Of a stretch of DNA of 64,000 nucleotides, positions 18,512-26,462 are shown one piece after another (the first letter of the stretch is position 1; every line of letters starts with the position of its first letter). Below the pieces are notes generated by a model. It saw only the letters and a list, made by a program, of their open reading frames with translations. It was not told the origin of the DNA and searched no databases. Source of the stretch: Mucilaginibacter sp. (lineage in GTDB: Bacteria > Bacteroidota > Bacteroidia > Sphingobacteriales > Sphingobacteriaceae); the NCBI RefSeq assembly GCF_028288225.1, contig NZ_JAQBOC010000076.1, positions 186,001 to 250,000 of the forward strand. The letters run 5' to 3'. Position numbers and translations under genes: made by a program.

Positions 18512-19459
18512 ATGAGCGTAATTTGGAAAGGGGTTTTCCCGGCGGTAACTACAAAATTCAATGATAATGATGAAATTGATTTTGAGGCATTCGATAAAAA
18601 TATCGAGGCGCAGCTTGAGGCAGGGGCTAAAGGGATCATCATAGGTGGCTCACTGGGTGAAGCCAGCGTATTAACAGATACTGAAAAGATTGAGCTGTTA
18701 AAGCAAACCGTTAAAACGGTTAACAAACGTGCCTATGTAATATTAAATATTGCAGAACAAACCACCAAAGCGGCACTACTATGTGCCGAAAATGCGTTAA
18801 AATACGGCGCTGATGGTTTAATGATGCTGCCACCCTTACGTTACCTTGCTGATAAGCGGGAAACGTTACAATATTTTGCAACTGTTGCCAAAAGCACGCC
18901 ATTGCCAATTATGATCTACAATAACCCTTATGATTATAAGATTGAGGTTACTTTGGATATGTTTGAGGAGCTTGCAAAATATGATAACATCCAGGCGGTA
19001 AAAGAATCGACCCGTGATGTAAGTAATGTTACCCGGATGATAAACCGATTTGGCGACAGATTTAAACTATTATGCGGTGTGGATACGTTAGCATTAGAGA
19101 GCATTTTTATGGGTGCTGATGGCTGGGTTGCCGGTTTGGTTGACGCATTTCCGCGGGAAACTGTGGCTATCTTTAATTTAGCTAAACAGGGCCGTCACCA
19201 GGAAGCATTGGAAATTTACAGGTGGTTTTTACCGGTGCTTGAGCTGGATATTCACCCTAAATTGGTACAGTATATTAAGCTTGCCGAAAAACAAACAGGC
19301 TTAGGTACCGAAAATGTGAGGGCGCCACGTTTAACGCTTATTGGCGAAGAACGTGAAAGAATTTTATCAATTATTGATAAAGCCATCGCCAACCGCCCTG
19401 AATTGCCCACAGGCAGTTGGGGAGTTGAGGCTGAGGTGGATGTTAGCGGCGTTAGTTAA
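18512..19459 (+). CDS. DapA-family lyase, probable 1-pyrroline-4-hydroxy-2-carboxylate deaminase
   Basis: 315 residues of the class I aldolase-like DapA/NAL superfamily. The Schiff-base lysine is K164 (AVKESTRDVSNV), with Y136 in the YNNP motif and GGSLGEASVL at the substrate loop. In hydroxyproline catabolism, members of this family deaminate and dehydrate 1-pyrroline-4-hydroxy-2-carboxylate to 2-oxoglutarate semialdehyde. The next gene encodes a dehydrogenase for that product, and the epimerase and oxidase follow, so context decides the assignment over plain dihydrodipicolinate synthase. Cytoplasmic. Confidence 0.85.
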   Translation: MSVIWKGVFPAVTTKFNDNDEIDFEAFDKNIEAQLEAGAKGIIIGGSLGEASVLTDTEKIELLKQTVKTVNKRAYVILNIAEQTTKAALLCAENALKYGADGLMMLPPLRYLADKRETLQYFATVAKSTPLPIMIYNNPYDYKIEVTLDMFEELAKYDNIQAVKESTRDVSNVTRMINRFGDRFKLLCGVDTLALESIFMGADGWVAGLVDAFPRETVAIFNLAKQGRHQEALEIYRWFLPVLELDIHPKLVQYIKLAEKQTGLGTENVRAPRLTLIGEERERILSIIDKAIANRPELPTGSWGVEAEVDVSGVS

Positions 19460-19463
19460 AAAA

Positions 19464-19543
19464 TGGGTGTCACCCTGAGGCGCTCGAAGGGTGAGCGCAG
19501 AGGCCTTTGCCCGCATGCTTCGAGTGCCTCAGCATGACACCCA
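19464..19543. repeat. Inverted repeat in hydroxyproline operon junction
   Basis: The arms TGGGTGTCA (19464-19472) and TGACACCCA (19535-19543) are perfect. A second pair, 19475-19489 with 19518-19532, matches 14 of 15. The result is a long imperfect hairpin filling the gap between the lyase and dehydrogenase genes. It is not followed by a T-run. Confidence 0.8.
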
Positions 19544-19561
19544 ATGTAAAAATTACAAACT

Positions 19562-21136
19562 ATGGAAACAAGAAACTTAATAGGGTACAGTTACCAACCC
19601 GAACAAGGCAATAAATTTAAAGCGGTAGATCCTTCTTTAGGAGTTGATCTGCCCGGCGAATTTTATGCGGCAAGCATAGCGGAAGCAGGTGCTGCTATGA
19701 ATTTGGCTGATAAAGCTTTTGGATTTTACCGCCACATCGGCAACAGCAAAAAAGCTGCTTTTTTGCACAGCATTGCCGATGAAATTATAGCCATTGGCAA
19801 TCCGCTGATCGAACGTGCAATGGCCGAAAGCGGCTTACCCGCAGCCCGTTTGCAAGGCGAACGGGCGCGTACTACCAATCAGCTAAAAATGTTTGCTGAC
19901 CTGCTTGAGGAAGGCTCATGGGTTGAGGCTGTTATTGATACTGCTATCCCTGATCGTCAGCCATTACCGCGTATTGATATCCGTAAAATGATGGTGCCGC
20001 TTGGCCCATGTGTTGTGTTTGGCGCAAGCAATTTCCCCATGGCATTTTCTGTTGCCGGTGGCGATACTGCTGCTGCTTTAGCTGCGGGCTGTCCGGTAGT
20101 TGTAAAGGCACATCCTGCACATCCCGGTACAAGTGCTTTGGTAGCAGAGGCCATAAAAAAAGCTGCTGAAAAAACCGGTATGCCTGAAGGTGTTTTTTCT
20201 ATTTTGTATGATGATGGCTATGCCATTGGCGAAGCTTTAGTAAAACATCCAAAAACCAAAATAGTAACCTTTACAGGCTCGTTTAAAGGGGGAATGGCCT
20301 TGGTAAAAATGGCACGCGAGCGCGATGAACCCATCCCGGTATTTGCCGAAATGGGTAGCACCAATCCCATTATATTTTTACCAAAAGCGTTGGAAAACCG
20401 TGCTGAAGGACTGGCAAAATTATCTGCCTCAATAACCACAAACGCGGGTCAGTTTTGTACGCAGCCCGGTTTATTAATAGCCGTAAGATCAGAAGGATTA
20501 GAAAAATTTAAAAAAGCGCTTAGTATCGCGATAGCAGATGTAAATTCGGCTACCATGCTAACACCAGGCATATGTGCCAATTTTAATAGGCTATCAAGCG
20601 GGATGCTGGCAGATGATGCAGTTACTGTGATCGCAAAATCAGACAAGCTTGACGCCACAAAAATAAACCAGGGGATAGCCGTTGTTACCGAAATAACAGC
20701 AGCAGCATTTTTAGCTGATGAAAAATTTAAAGAGGAAGTTTTCGGACCTTATTCCATGCTTGTAATTGCTGATGATATAGCACAACTGGAACAGGTTGTT
20801 GATTCATTGCATGGCCAGCTAACTGCAACCGTAATGGCCGAAAATGAAGAACTGCCAAACTATAAAAGCATAACCGATAAACTGTCAAATTTAGCGGGCA
20901 GGATAATCTTGAACGGACCGCCAACAGGTGTTGAAGTTGGCAATGCCATACAACATGGCGGCCCATTTCCCGCAACATCCGACAGCAGGTTTACATCTGT
21001 AGGAACATCTTCTATCAAACGCTTTGTGAGGCCGGTATGCTGGCAAAACTGGAGCGAAGATTTATTGCCCGATGAATTAAAAACCAGCAATCCGCTAAAG
21101 ATCTGGCGGTTGTTTAATAACGAATGGACTAAATAG
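19562..21136 (+). CDS. 2-oxoglutarate semialdehyde (2,5-dioxovalerate) dehydrogenase
   Basis: 524 residues of the aldehyde dehydrogenase superfamily, oxidising 2-oxoglutarate semialdehyde to 2-oxoglutarate with NAD(P)+. The general base is E263 in AEMGSTNP and the nucleophile C299 in NAGQFCTQPG. Both motifs have the form I associate with the 2-oxoglutarate-semialdehyde group rather than general ALDHs. Glycine-rich NAD-binding segments (TFTGSFKGG) are present. It completes the carbon path from hydroxyproline into the TCA cycle. Cytoplasmic, third step in the operon order. Confidence 0.9.
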   Translation: METRNLIGYSYQPEQGNKFKAVDPSLGVDLPGEFYAASIAEAGAAMNLADKAFGFYRHIGNSKKAAFLHSIADEIIAIGNPLIERAMAESGLPAARLQGERARTTNQLKMFADLLEEGSWVEAVIDTAIPDRQPLPRIDIRKMMVPLGPCVVFGASNFPMAFSVAGGDTAAALAAGCPVVVKAHPAHPGTSALVAEAIKKAAEKTGMPEGVFSILYDDGYAIGEALVKHPKTKIVTFTGSFKGGMALVKMARERDEPIPVFAEMGSTNPIIFLPKALENRAEGLAKLSASITTNAGQFCTQPGLLIAVRSEGLEKFKKALSIAIADVNSATMLTPGICANFNRLSSGMLADDAVTVIAKSDKLDATKINQGIAVVTEITAAAFLADEKFKEEVFGPYSMLVIADDIAQLEQVVDSLHGQLTATVMAENEELPNYKSITDKLSNLAGRIILNGPPTGVEVGNAIQHGGPFPATSDSRFTSVGTSSIKRFVRPVCWQNWSEDLLPDELKTSNPLKIWRLFNNEWTK

Positions 21137-21147
21137 TTATTGGTCAA

Positions 21148-21220
21148 TGGTCATTAGTCATTGGTGAAAAATCTTAACCAGGCTAATACCAATGACGAAT
21201 GACATAATGACTAATGACCA
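21148..21220. repeat. Inverted repeat before the epimerase gene
   Basis: TGGTCATTAGTCATT (21148-21162) pairs perfectly with 21206-21220 (15 bp). An additional near copy of the right arm begins at 21188. The built-in ATGACCAAA at 21214 lies inside the repeat, so the true epimerase start is more likely the ATG at 21223. Confidence 0.8.
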
Positions 21221-21222
21221 AA

Positions 21223-22221
21223 ATGACTAAAACCTTTTTCTGTATAGATGCGCACACCTGCGGTAACCCGGTAAGGCTGGTAGCCGGTGGCGGGCCAAAC
21301 CTGCAGGGCGATAATATGAGCGAGAAACGCCAGCATTTTTTAAAGGAATACGACTGGATCCGTAAAGGGCTGATGTTTGAGCCGAGGGGGCATGATATGA
21401 TGTCGGGCAGTATTTTATATCCGCCACATGATGCTGCAAATGATGTAGCCGTGTTATTTATTGAAACCAGTGGCTGCCTGCCCATGTGCGGGCACGGAAC
21501 TATCGGCACCATTACCATTGCCATTGAGGAAGGCTTGATCACCCCAAAAACTCCAGGCATAGTGCGCATGGAAGCGCCTGCCGGCCTGGTGTTAATTGAG
21601 TACAAACAGGATGGCGGCAAAGTAAAATCGGTAAAGCTTACTAATGTAGCCTCATACCTGGCTGCTGAAAATCTGGAGGTGGAATGCCCAGGCCTGGGAA
21701 TGCTGACTGTTGATGTAAGTTATGGCGGTAATTACTATGCCATTGTTGACCCGCAGCCAAACTTTAAAGGTCTGGAAGATTATACTGCCAATCAGCTGAT
21801 CTCGTGGAGCCGGGTTTTAAGACAAAAGATAAATGAGAAATATACTTTTGTTCATCCACAAAATCCTACTATTAACGGCTGCTCACACATCCTTTGGACA
21901 GGTAAAACTATCTCGCCCGAAGCTACCGCACGCAATGCTGTTTTTTATGGAGATAAAGCAATTGACCGTTCACCATGCGGAACCGGCACATCAGCCCGTA
22001 TGGCGCAATGGCATGCAAAAGGCAAACTAAAAAAAGGTGATAAATTTATCCATGAAAGCATCATCGGCAGCCAGTTTATCGGCACGGTCGAGGATGAGGT
22101 AACGATAGGTGATAAACCCGCTATAATTCCCGGAATTGAAGGCTGGGCAAGAGTTTTTGGATACAATACAATAAAAATAGATGATGAGGATCCATATGCG
22201 TTTGGGTTCCAGGTGATATAA
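21223..22221 (+). CDS. 4-hydroxyproline 2-epimerase (proline racemase family)
   Basis: 332 residues from ATG 21223; an in-frame ATG at 21214 falls in a repeat. The proline racemase fold uses two catalytic cysteines, seen here as C89 in MCGHGTIG and C252 in DRSPCGTGTSA. Having both argues for an epimerase/racemase and against the Thr-containing trans-3-hydroxyproline dehydratases. FFCIDAHTCGNPVRLV at the N-terminus is typical of hydroxyproline epimerases. It converts trans-4-hydroxy-L-proline to cis-4-hydroxy-D-proline, the first catabolic step. The oxidase for the product is the next gene. Confidence 0.9.
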   Translation: MTKTFFCIDAHTCGNPVRLVAGGGPNLQGDNMSEKRQHFLKEYDWIRKGLMFEPRGHDMMSGSILYPPHDAANDVAVLFIETSGCLPMCGHGTIGTITIAIEEGLITPKTPGIVRMEAPAGLVLIEYKQDGGKVKSVKLTNVASYLAAENLEVECPGLGMLTVDVSYGGNYYAIVDPQPNFKGLEDYTANQLISWSRVLRQKINEKYTFVHPQNPTINGCSHILWTGKTISPEATARNAVFYGDKAIDRSPCGTGTSARMAQWHAKGKLKKGDKFIHESIIGSQFIGTVEDEVTIGDKPAIIPGIEGWARVFGYNTIKIDDEDPYAFGFQVI

Positions 22222-22237
22222 GCCCCACCCAAACCCT

Positions 22238-22327
22238 CCCCTAAAGGGAGAGGGCTTAAAATAGAGTAACTAACAAAATATTAACCATAATTTAAAAGTC
22301 TCCCCTTTAGGGGAGATTTAGAGGGGC
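22238..22327. repeat. Hairpin repeat R1, copy 2
   Basis: It contains the left block CCCCTAAAGGGAGAGGGCTT (22238-22256/57) and the right block 22297-22327, both essentially identical to copy 1 at 18416-18507. The spacers between blocks differ. The terminal GAGGGGC runs directly into the ATG of the oxidoreductase (22328). Confidence 0.85.
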
Positions 22328-23575
22328 ATGAGCAAAGCAATAATAATTGGCGGTGGTGTTATAGGTTTATTTTCAGCTTACTACCTGCATAAATCAGGCT
22401 GGGAAGTTGACGTTTTAGAACAGGGCGACCTGTCTGATAATTGCTCATACGGCAATGCGGGAATGGTTACACCAAGTCATTTTGTGCCGCTGGCTTCGCC
22501 GGGGATGATTGAACAGGGTATCCGCTGGATGTTTAACAGCAAAAGCCCGTTTTATGTAAAGCCATCTTTAAACAGGGAATTGATTGGCTGGGGATTAAAA
22601 TTTGTAAAAAGCGCGACTAAGAAGCATCTGGAACGCTCTGCTGGCGGTTTAAGGGATATCTCACTGCTTAGCAGAAATTTATACCATGAGTTTGAAAAAG
22701 ATTCGGGGATTGATTTTGGTTTGGAGGATAAAGGCATCCTGATGCTGTTTAAATCGCCAAAAGTTGAGGAGGAAGAGCTTCATTTGGTTGAAAAAGCAAC
22801 CAACCTTGGTTTGGATGCGCAATACCTTACCTCAGCAGAAGCCCACAAGTTGCAACCGGATCTGGAACTGGATATTTTAGGCGCGGTACATTACCGTTGC
22901 GATTCACACATGTCGCCCAATAAACTGATGAAGGGACTGGTAAAATATTTGGAAGCTGAAGGTGTTCGCATTCATCGCAATACTGAAGTTTTAAGAATTA
23001 ACCAGGATGGCAGCAAGGTCATATCAGTAAGTACAAAAGACGCAACATACACAGGCGATAATTATTTGATTGCAGGTGGCTCATGGTCGCCGGGCATAGC
23101 AAAGCTGGCCGGGCTAAATATTCCGCTGATGCCGGGTAAGGGTTACTCCTTTATGGTAAATGATCCGGTTAAACCGATGTCCATCCCTTCTATACTTTGT
23201 GAAGCCAGGGTAGCTATTACGCCAATGAACGGCGGCATCCGTTTTGGTGGCACCATGGAGATCGGCAAGATCAATAAACAGGTAAACATGAACAGGGTAA
23301 AGGGTATTGTTGAATCTGTTCCCAAATACTTCCCTGATTTTAAATTGGCAATGCCTGATCAAAAAGATGTTTGGTTTGGTTTCAGGCCATGCTCACCTGA
23401 TGGATTGCCTTATATTGGTATGACAAGTAAATATAAGAACCTGGCAATTGCAACCGGTCACGCAATGATAGGTTTGGGATTGGCGCCTGCAACCGGTAAA
23501 CTCATTGCAGATGCTTTTAATGGGGAGAAACCCGTTATTAATGCCGGGTTGTTTGACGCGAACCGGTATAACTAA
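22328..23575 (+). CDS. FAD-dependent D-amino-acid oxidoreductase, probable D-hydroxyproline dehydrogenase
   Basis: 415 residues of the DAO/DadA family. The FAD dinucleotide motif is IIIGGGVIGLFSAYYL at the N-terminus, followed by the acidic VLEQGD. NCSYGNAGMVTPSHFVPLASPG is typical of DadA-like enzymes. The C-terminal FAD motif is WFGFRPCSPDGLPYIG, then ATGHAMIGLGLAPATGKLIAD. In context it should oxidise cis-4-hydroxy-D-proline to 1-pyrroline-4-hydroxy-2-carboxylate, feeding the lyase gene. By family alone it could be a general D-amino-acid dehydrogenase. The start codon abuts repeat R1. Confidence 0.87.
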   Translation: MSKAIIIGGGVIGLFSAYYLHKSGWEVDVLEQGDLSDNCSYGNAGMVTPSHFVPLASPGMIEQGIRWMFNSKSPFYVKPSLNRELIGWGLKFVKSATKKHLERSAGGLRDISLLSRNLYHEFEKDSGIDFGLEDKGILMLFKSPKVEEEELHLVEKATNLGLDAQYLTSAEAHKLQPDLELDILGAVHYRCDSHMSPNKLMKGLVKYLEAEGVRIHRNTEVLRINQDGSKVISVSTKDATYTGDNYLIAGGSWSPGIAKLAGLNIPLMPGKGYSFMVNDPVKPMSIPSILCEARVAITPMNGGIRFGGTMEIGKINKQVNMNRVKGIVESVPKYFPDFKLAMPDQKDVWFGFRPCSPDGLPYIGMTSKYKNLAIATGHAMIGLGLAPATGKLIADAFNGEKPVINAGLFDANRYN

Positions 23576-23656
23576 GATTTATAGGATTAGAAGATTTTAG
23601 GATTGCCTTTTTAACTGGCAATTGATCTTATAATTCTCTAATCCTACAAATCTTAG
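23572..23656. terminator. Long hairpin between convergent genes
   Basis: CTAAGATTTATAGGATTAGA (from 23572) pairs with 23636-23656, 20 of 21 positions. Its left arm overlaps the oxidoreductase stop and its right arm the macrodomain stop. It is placed as a shared terminator, though no clean T-run follows. Similar stem sequences recur near other gene ends. Confidence 0.55.
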
Positions 23657-24177
23657 TTCAAAAGCGCTTCATACAATCCATAATTCTCGTCATCAAAACA
23701 AACAAACACCACCTTTTCAATTTTATCTGTTTTAGATAGGAAATCTTTAACCATATCAACAGCAATTTTTGCCGCTCCATCCTTTGGGAACCTGTAAATA
23801 CCGGTGCTGATATTGGGGAAAGCAATTGTTTTACAATTATTATCGACAGCTAATTGCAGGGAGTTTTTATAACAATTAGCCAGTTTTTCTTCTTCGTGAT
23901 ATTTACCATCGTTCCAAACAGGACCGACAGTGTGGATGACATATTTTGCAGGCAACCTGCCGGCATTAGTTATTACTGCTTCGCCAGTTTTGCCGCCGCC
24001 TTGCCTGGCAACTATTTTACGGCACTCTTCTAAAATTTCAGGTCCGCCGGCACGGTGTATGGCACCATCTACACCACCACCACCTAACAGCGAAGTATTG
24101 GCAGCATTTACAATGGCATCTGCAATTATTTTGGTGATGTCCGCTTGCAGCAGTTCTATTTTATTTTCAACATTCAT
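23653..24177 (-). CDS. Macrodomain ADP-ribose hydrolase (YmdB-like)
   Basis: 174 residues forming one macrodomain: ADITKIIADAIVNAANTSLLGGGGVDGAIHRAGG, then GEAVITNAGRLPAKYVIHTVGPVW and FPNISTGIYRFPKDGAA. These are the ADP-ribose-binding loops and the conserved Asn, Gly-rich and GIY motifs of the O-acetyl-ADP-ribose deacetylase class. It hydrolyses O-acetyl-ADP-ribose or reverses ADP-ribosylation in the cytoplasm. No ADP-ribosyltransferase or sirtuin is nearby, so it looks like a housekeeping gene rather than a toxin-antitoxin partner. It sits on the opposite strand between the hydroxyproline genes and the AraC regulator. Confidence 0.93.
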   Translation of the reverse strand: MNVENKIELLQADITKIIADAIVNAANTSLLGGGGVDGAIHRAGGPEILEECRKIVARQGGGKTGEAVITNAGRLPAKYVIHTVGPVWNDGKYHEEEKLANCYKNSLQLAVDNNCKTIAFPNISTGIYRFPKDGAAKIAVDMVKDFLSKTDKIEKVVFVCFDDENYGLYEALLN

Positions 24178-24246
24178 AATTATAGGCTTTGTGAAGCTGT
24201 CAAATCTAACTTAACTAAATAAACAATAAATGTTCCAATTTTAATC

Positions 24247-24356
24247 AACCCATTCTAACCAAATTAACCTAATCTAACTTATTCAACCTAATCAACTTAC
24301 CCAACCCAATCAACCTAATCTAACTATTCAACCCAATCAACTTAATCAACCTAATT
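24247..24356. repeat. Nine-base imperfect tandem repeat upstream of AraC gene
   Basis: Twelve units close to AACCTAATC run head to tail. Ten are exactly 9 bases and two are 10 (units at 24256 and 24275). Five are AACCTAAT(C/T); others change one to four bases. The repeat ends 16 bases before the AraC-type ATG and fills its upstream region. One strand contains almost no G. Confidence 0.85.
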
Positions 24357-24372
24357 ACCTAAATTTACACCC

Positions 24373-25251
24373 ATGAAAGTACTGCCCTTCACCATTCCTG
24401 TTCCGCATGATCATTCAATCATTGTGCAGGAAGAAGTGTTGCCGCATTTTTATACTTACCTGCACCGCCATGCCGAAACCCAGATCACCTGGATCCAAAA
24501 AGGCGAGGGCACCTTGCTGGCCGATAACAACATGCATGTTTTCCGGGAGGGCGAAATTTATGTAATTGGAGCCAACCTCCCCCATTTGTTTAAAAGCGAC
24601 CCGGCATATTTTCAGCCAGATAGCGGTAAGGAAGTTCGTACGGTTACCATTTTCTTTAATCCCTCTGGTAAATTATCAGCCTTATTTAATCTGCCCGAAA
24701 TGAAGGCTGTAAAAGCATTCATCACCCAAAACCAAAGTGGGTTTAAGATTCCTGATAGTATGTATACAGACATAGCTGGCAGGCTGGCTGCTATTCAGCA
24801 TGCTAACGGTGCAGAACAGTTATACAGCTTTATTGAGCTGCTTAATATTTTAAGCACAACTGATAACCTGCAGCCCCTTTCATCCGGCAGCTATGCATTC
24901 TCCATGACCGATCCTGAAGGGATGCGCATTGCATCGGTTTATAATTATATTATGCAAAACTACAGCAGTGCCTTAACGCTGGAGGATGTTGCCATGCAGG
25001 CCCACCTTACCCCTACTGCCTTTTGCCGGTATTTTAAAAAGCACACCCGGCATACATTAGTGAATTTTGTGAACAAAGTAAGAGTGAACGAAGCCTGTAA
25101 AATGCTGGTTAACGGCTCTGCAAAAAGCATTGCTACCATTGCCTACAGCTGCGGCTTTAACAGTATCACTAACTTTAATTATGTGTTTAAAAGCATTACC
25201 GGCGTATCACCCCGCGATTATGTGCACAGCTATGCGAATACGATAGAATAG
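24373..25251 (+). CDS. AraC family transcriptional regulator with cupin sensor
   Basis: 292 residues. The N-terminal part (about 20-110: LHRHAETQITWIQKGEGTLL, FREGEIYVIGANLPHLF) is a cupin-type effector domain. The C-terminal 100 residues carry two helix-turn-helix units (LTLEDVAMQAHLTPTAFCRYFKKHT and KSIATIAYSCGFNSITNFNYVFK) and the AraC end GVSPRDYV. Such regulators usually respond to a sugar or small metabolite. Its nearest metabolic targets are the GH127/GH27/hydroxyproline genes upstream, but regulation of them is only inferred. The upstream region is the 9-base tandem repeat. Confidence 0.92.
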   Translation: MKVLPFTIPVPHDHSIIVQEEVLPHFYTYLHRHAETQITWIQKGEGTLLADNNMHVFREGEIYVIGANLPHLFKSDPAYFQPDSGKEVRTVTIFFNPSGKLSALFNLPEMKAVKAFITQNQSGFKIPDSMYTDIAGRLAAIQHANGAEQLYSFIELLNILSTTDNLQPLSSGSYAFSMTDPEGMRIASVYNYIMQNYSSALTLEDVAMQAHLTPTAFCRYFKKHTRHTLVNFVNKVRVNEACKMLVNGSAKSIATIAYSCGFNSITNFNYVFKSITGVSPRDYVHSYANTIE

Positions 25252-25381
25252 ATTTTAGAGTCAGGAAGCAAGAGACAAGAATGAAAATTCAAAATAAGAC
25301 CATACCTATTCCCTGAAAAGGTATTTTAATCAGTTTCCCGTTCCTTCTTGAATCTTGGTTCTTTTCTCTTGATTTCCCTTC

Positions 25382-26284
25382 CTATGGTGTTTTATAAAAG
25401 TATATCGGCGAATAAACACCTTCGCTCGTGGTGTAATATCCCTTACCATCCGGTGTAAAACCTACTGCTTCGCCTTGTTTCTCGGGAACATAAAACGGCT
25501 CTTCGGGTTTTGTCTGTATGGTTTTCCAAATCGGCTCATTACCATCACGTTTCCAATAATAGACCTTTTCGTAGCTTTTCAATACTATTTGCGAGCCATC
25601 TTTTGATATATCGCCTGCCGTTATCCATTTAAACACTTTAAGTCCATTAAAAAACAATTTGCAGCGTTTTGTTAATGTAATGGTATCCCCTGACTTATAA
25701 TTTAGCGGGGCTGTATATACAGCTACCGAGTCCTGCCGCTTTGTTACAATATACATTAGCTTTTCAATAGGATCAACCATTAATGTTTCGGCATCCCTTG
25801 GACCATCCGGATATTTAAGATGAACAGGAATTGCATCCGCAGTTGAAGTTTCATTATTGAGCCATGCGGCATTTTCCTCCATACGGTATACTGTTAAAAA
25901 TGACCGTTTTGAATTATTATCACCTATATCGCCAAGGTAAACATAGCTTTTACCTTTAAGCGGCCCGGGGCCAACGGCAATATCTTCGCAATCATCCACT
26001 CCCAGTTTCCCCTTCAGGTCGCCTTTATAATAAATGGTTGATTTTAATTTACCATCTGGAGCTATGGCGAAAAAACGGCTTGTATCGCCGCTATCGTTAT
26101 GTATATAATAAATATCCGGAACTATACGAGAAGCAGCAATTCCTGAAATTTCGTTCATTTGCTTGTCGTCCAGTTTGCCGCTGATATCTATTTCCCGGCT
26201 AAAATGCCTGTGCCGCCCATAAGCACCCAAAAAAAGGATAATAACAAACGGTACCAGGATCCTTATTTTAGTAACGCGGTTCAT
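25382..26284 (-). CDS. Membrane-anchored or exported beta-propeller-like protein, unknown function
   Basis: 300 residues. The N-terminus has positively charged residues and one hydrophobic segment (VTKIRILVPFVIILFLGAYG), either a signal peptide or an anchor. The rest alternates strands with motifs such as NEISGIAAS, YYIHNDSG, DCEDIAVGPGP, YVYLGDIGDN and PRDAETLMVDP, as in secreted phytase-like or esterase-like beta propellers. I do not recognise a named family with certainty. It stands alone, with a repeat-rich gap (25252-25381) separating it from the AraC gene. Confidence 0.7.
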   Translation of the reverse strand: MNRVTKIRILVPFVIILFLGAYGRHRHFSREIDISGKLDDKQMNEISGIAASRIVPDIYYIHNDSGDTSRFFAIAPDGKLKSTIYYKGDLKGKLGVDDCEDIAVGPGPLKGKSYVYLGDIGDNNSKRSFLTVYRMEENAAWLNNETSTADAIPVHLKYPDGPRDAETLMVDPIEKLMYIVTKRQDSVAVYTAPLNYKSGDTITLTKRCKLFFNGLKVFKWITAGDISKDGSQIVLKSYEKVYYWKRDGNEPIWKTIQTKPEEPFYVPEKQGEAVGFTPDGKGYYTTSEGVYSPIYFYKTP

Positions 26285-26462
26285 TTAATGCTGCTCTCTG
26301 TTTACAAAAATATATAATAACGCAAATAAACGCATTTAGTGTGAAGAGTTTATCAGGAGATGACGGAGTTTAGATTGGTTTTGAGCCGAAATTCGGAAAA
26401 GTCCGGAAGATGGATAGGATTTAATTTAAACACTCCACAAAGAGTTTTTATATATTGCACAC

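Noticed and set aside
18512..19459. Dihydrodipicolinate synthase for lysine synthesis
   Set aside because: The family fits, but the surrounding epimerase, oxidase and semialdehyde dehydrogenase make a hydroxyproline-pathway deaminase more likely.
21223..22221. trans-3-hydroxyproline dehydratase
   Set aside because: Both catalytic positions are cysteine (C89, C252), while the dehydratases have a threonine at one of them.
23653..24177. DarT/DarG-type toxin-antitoxin
   Set aside because: No ADP-ribosyltransferase gene is adjacent and the macrodomain is of the YmdB type.
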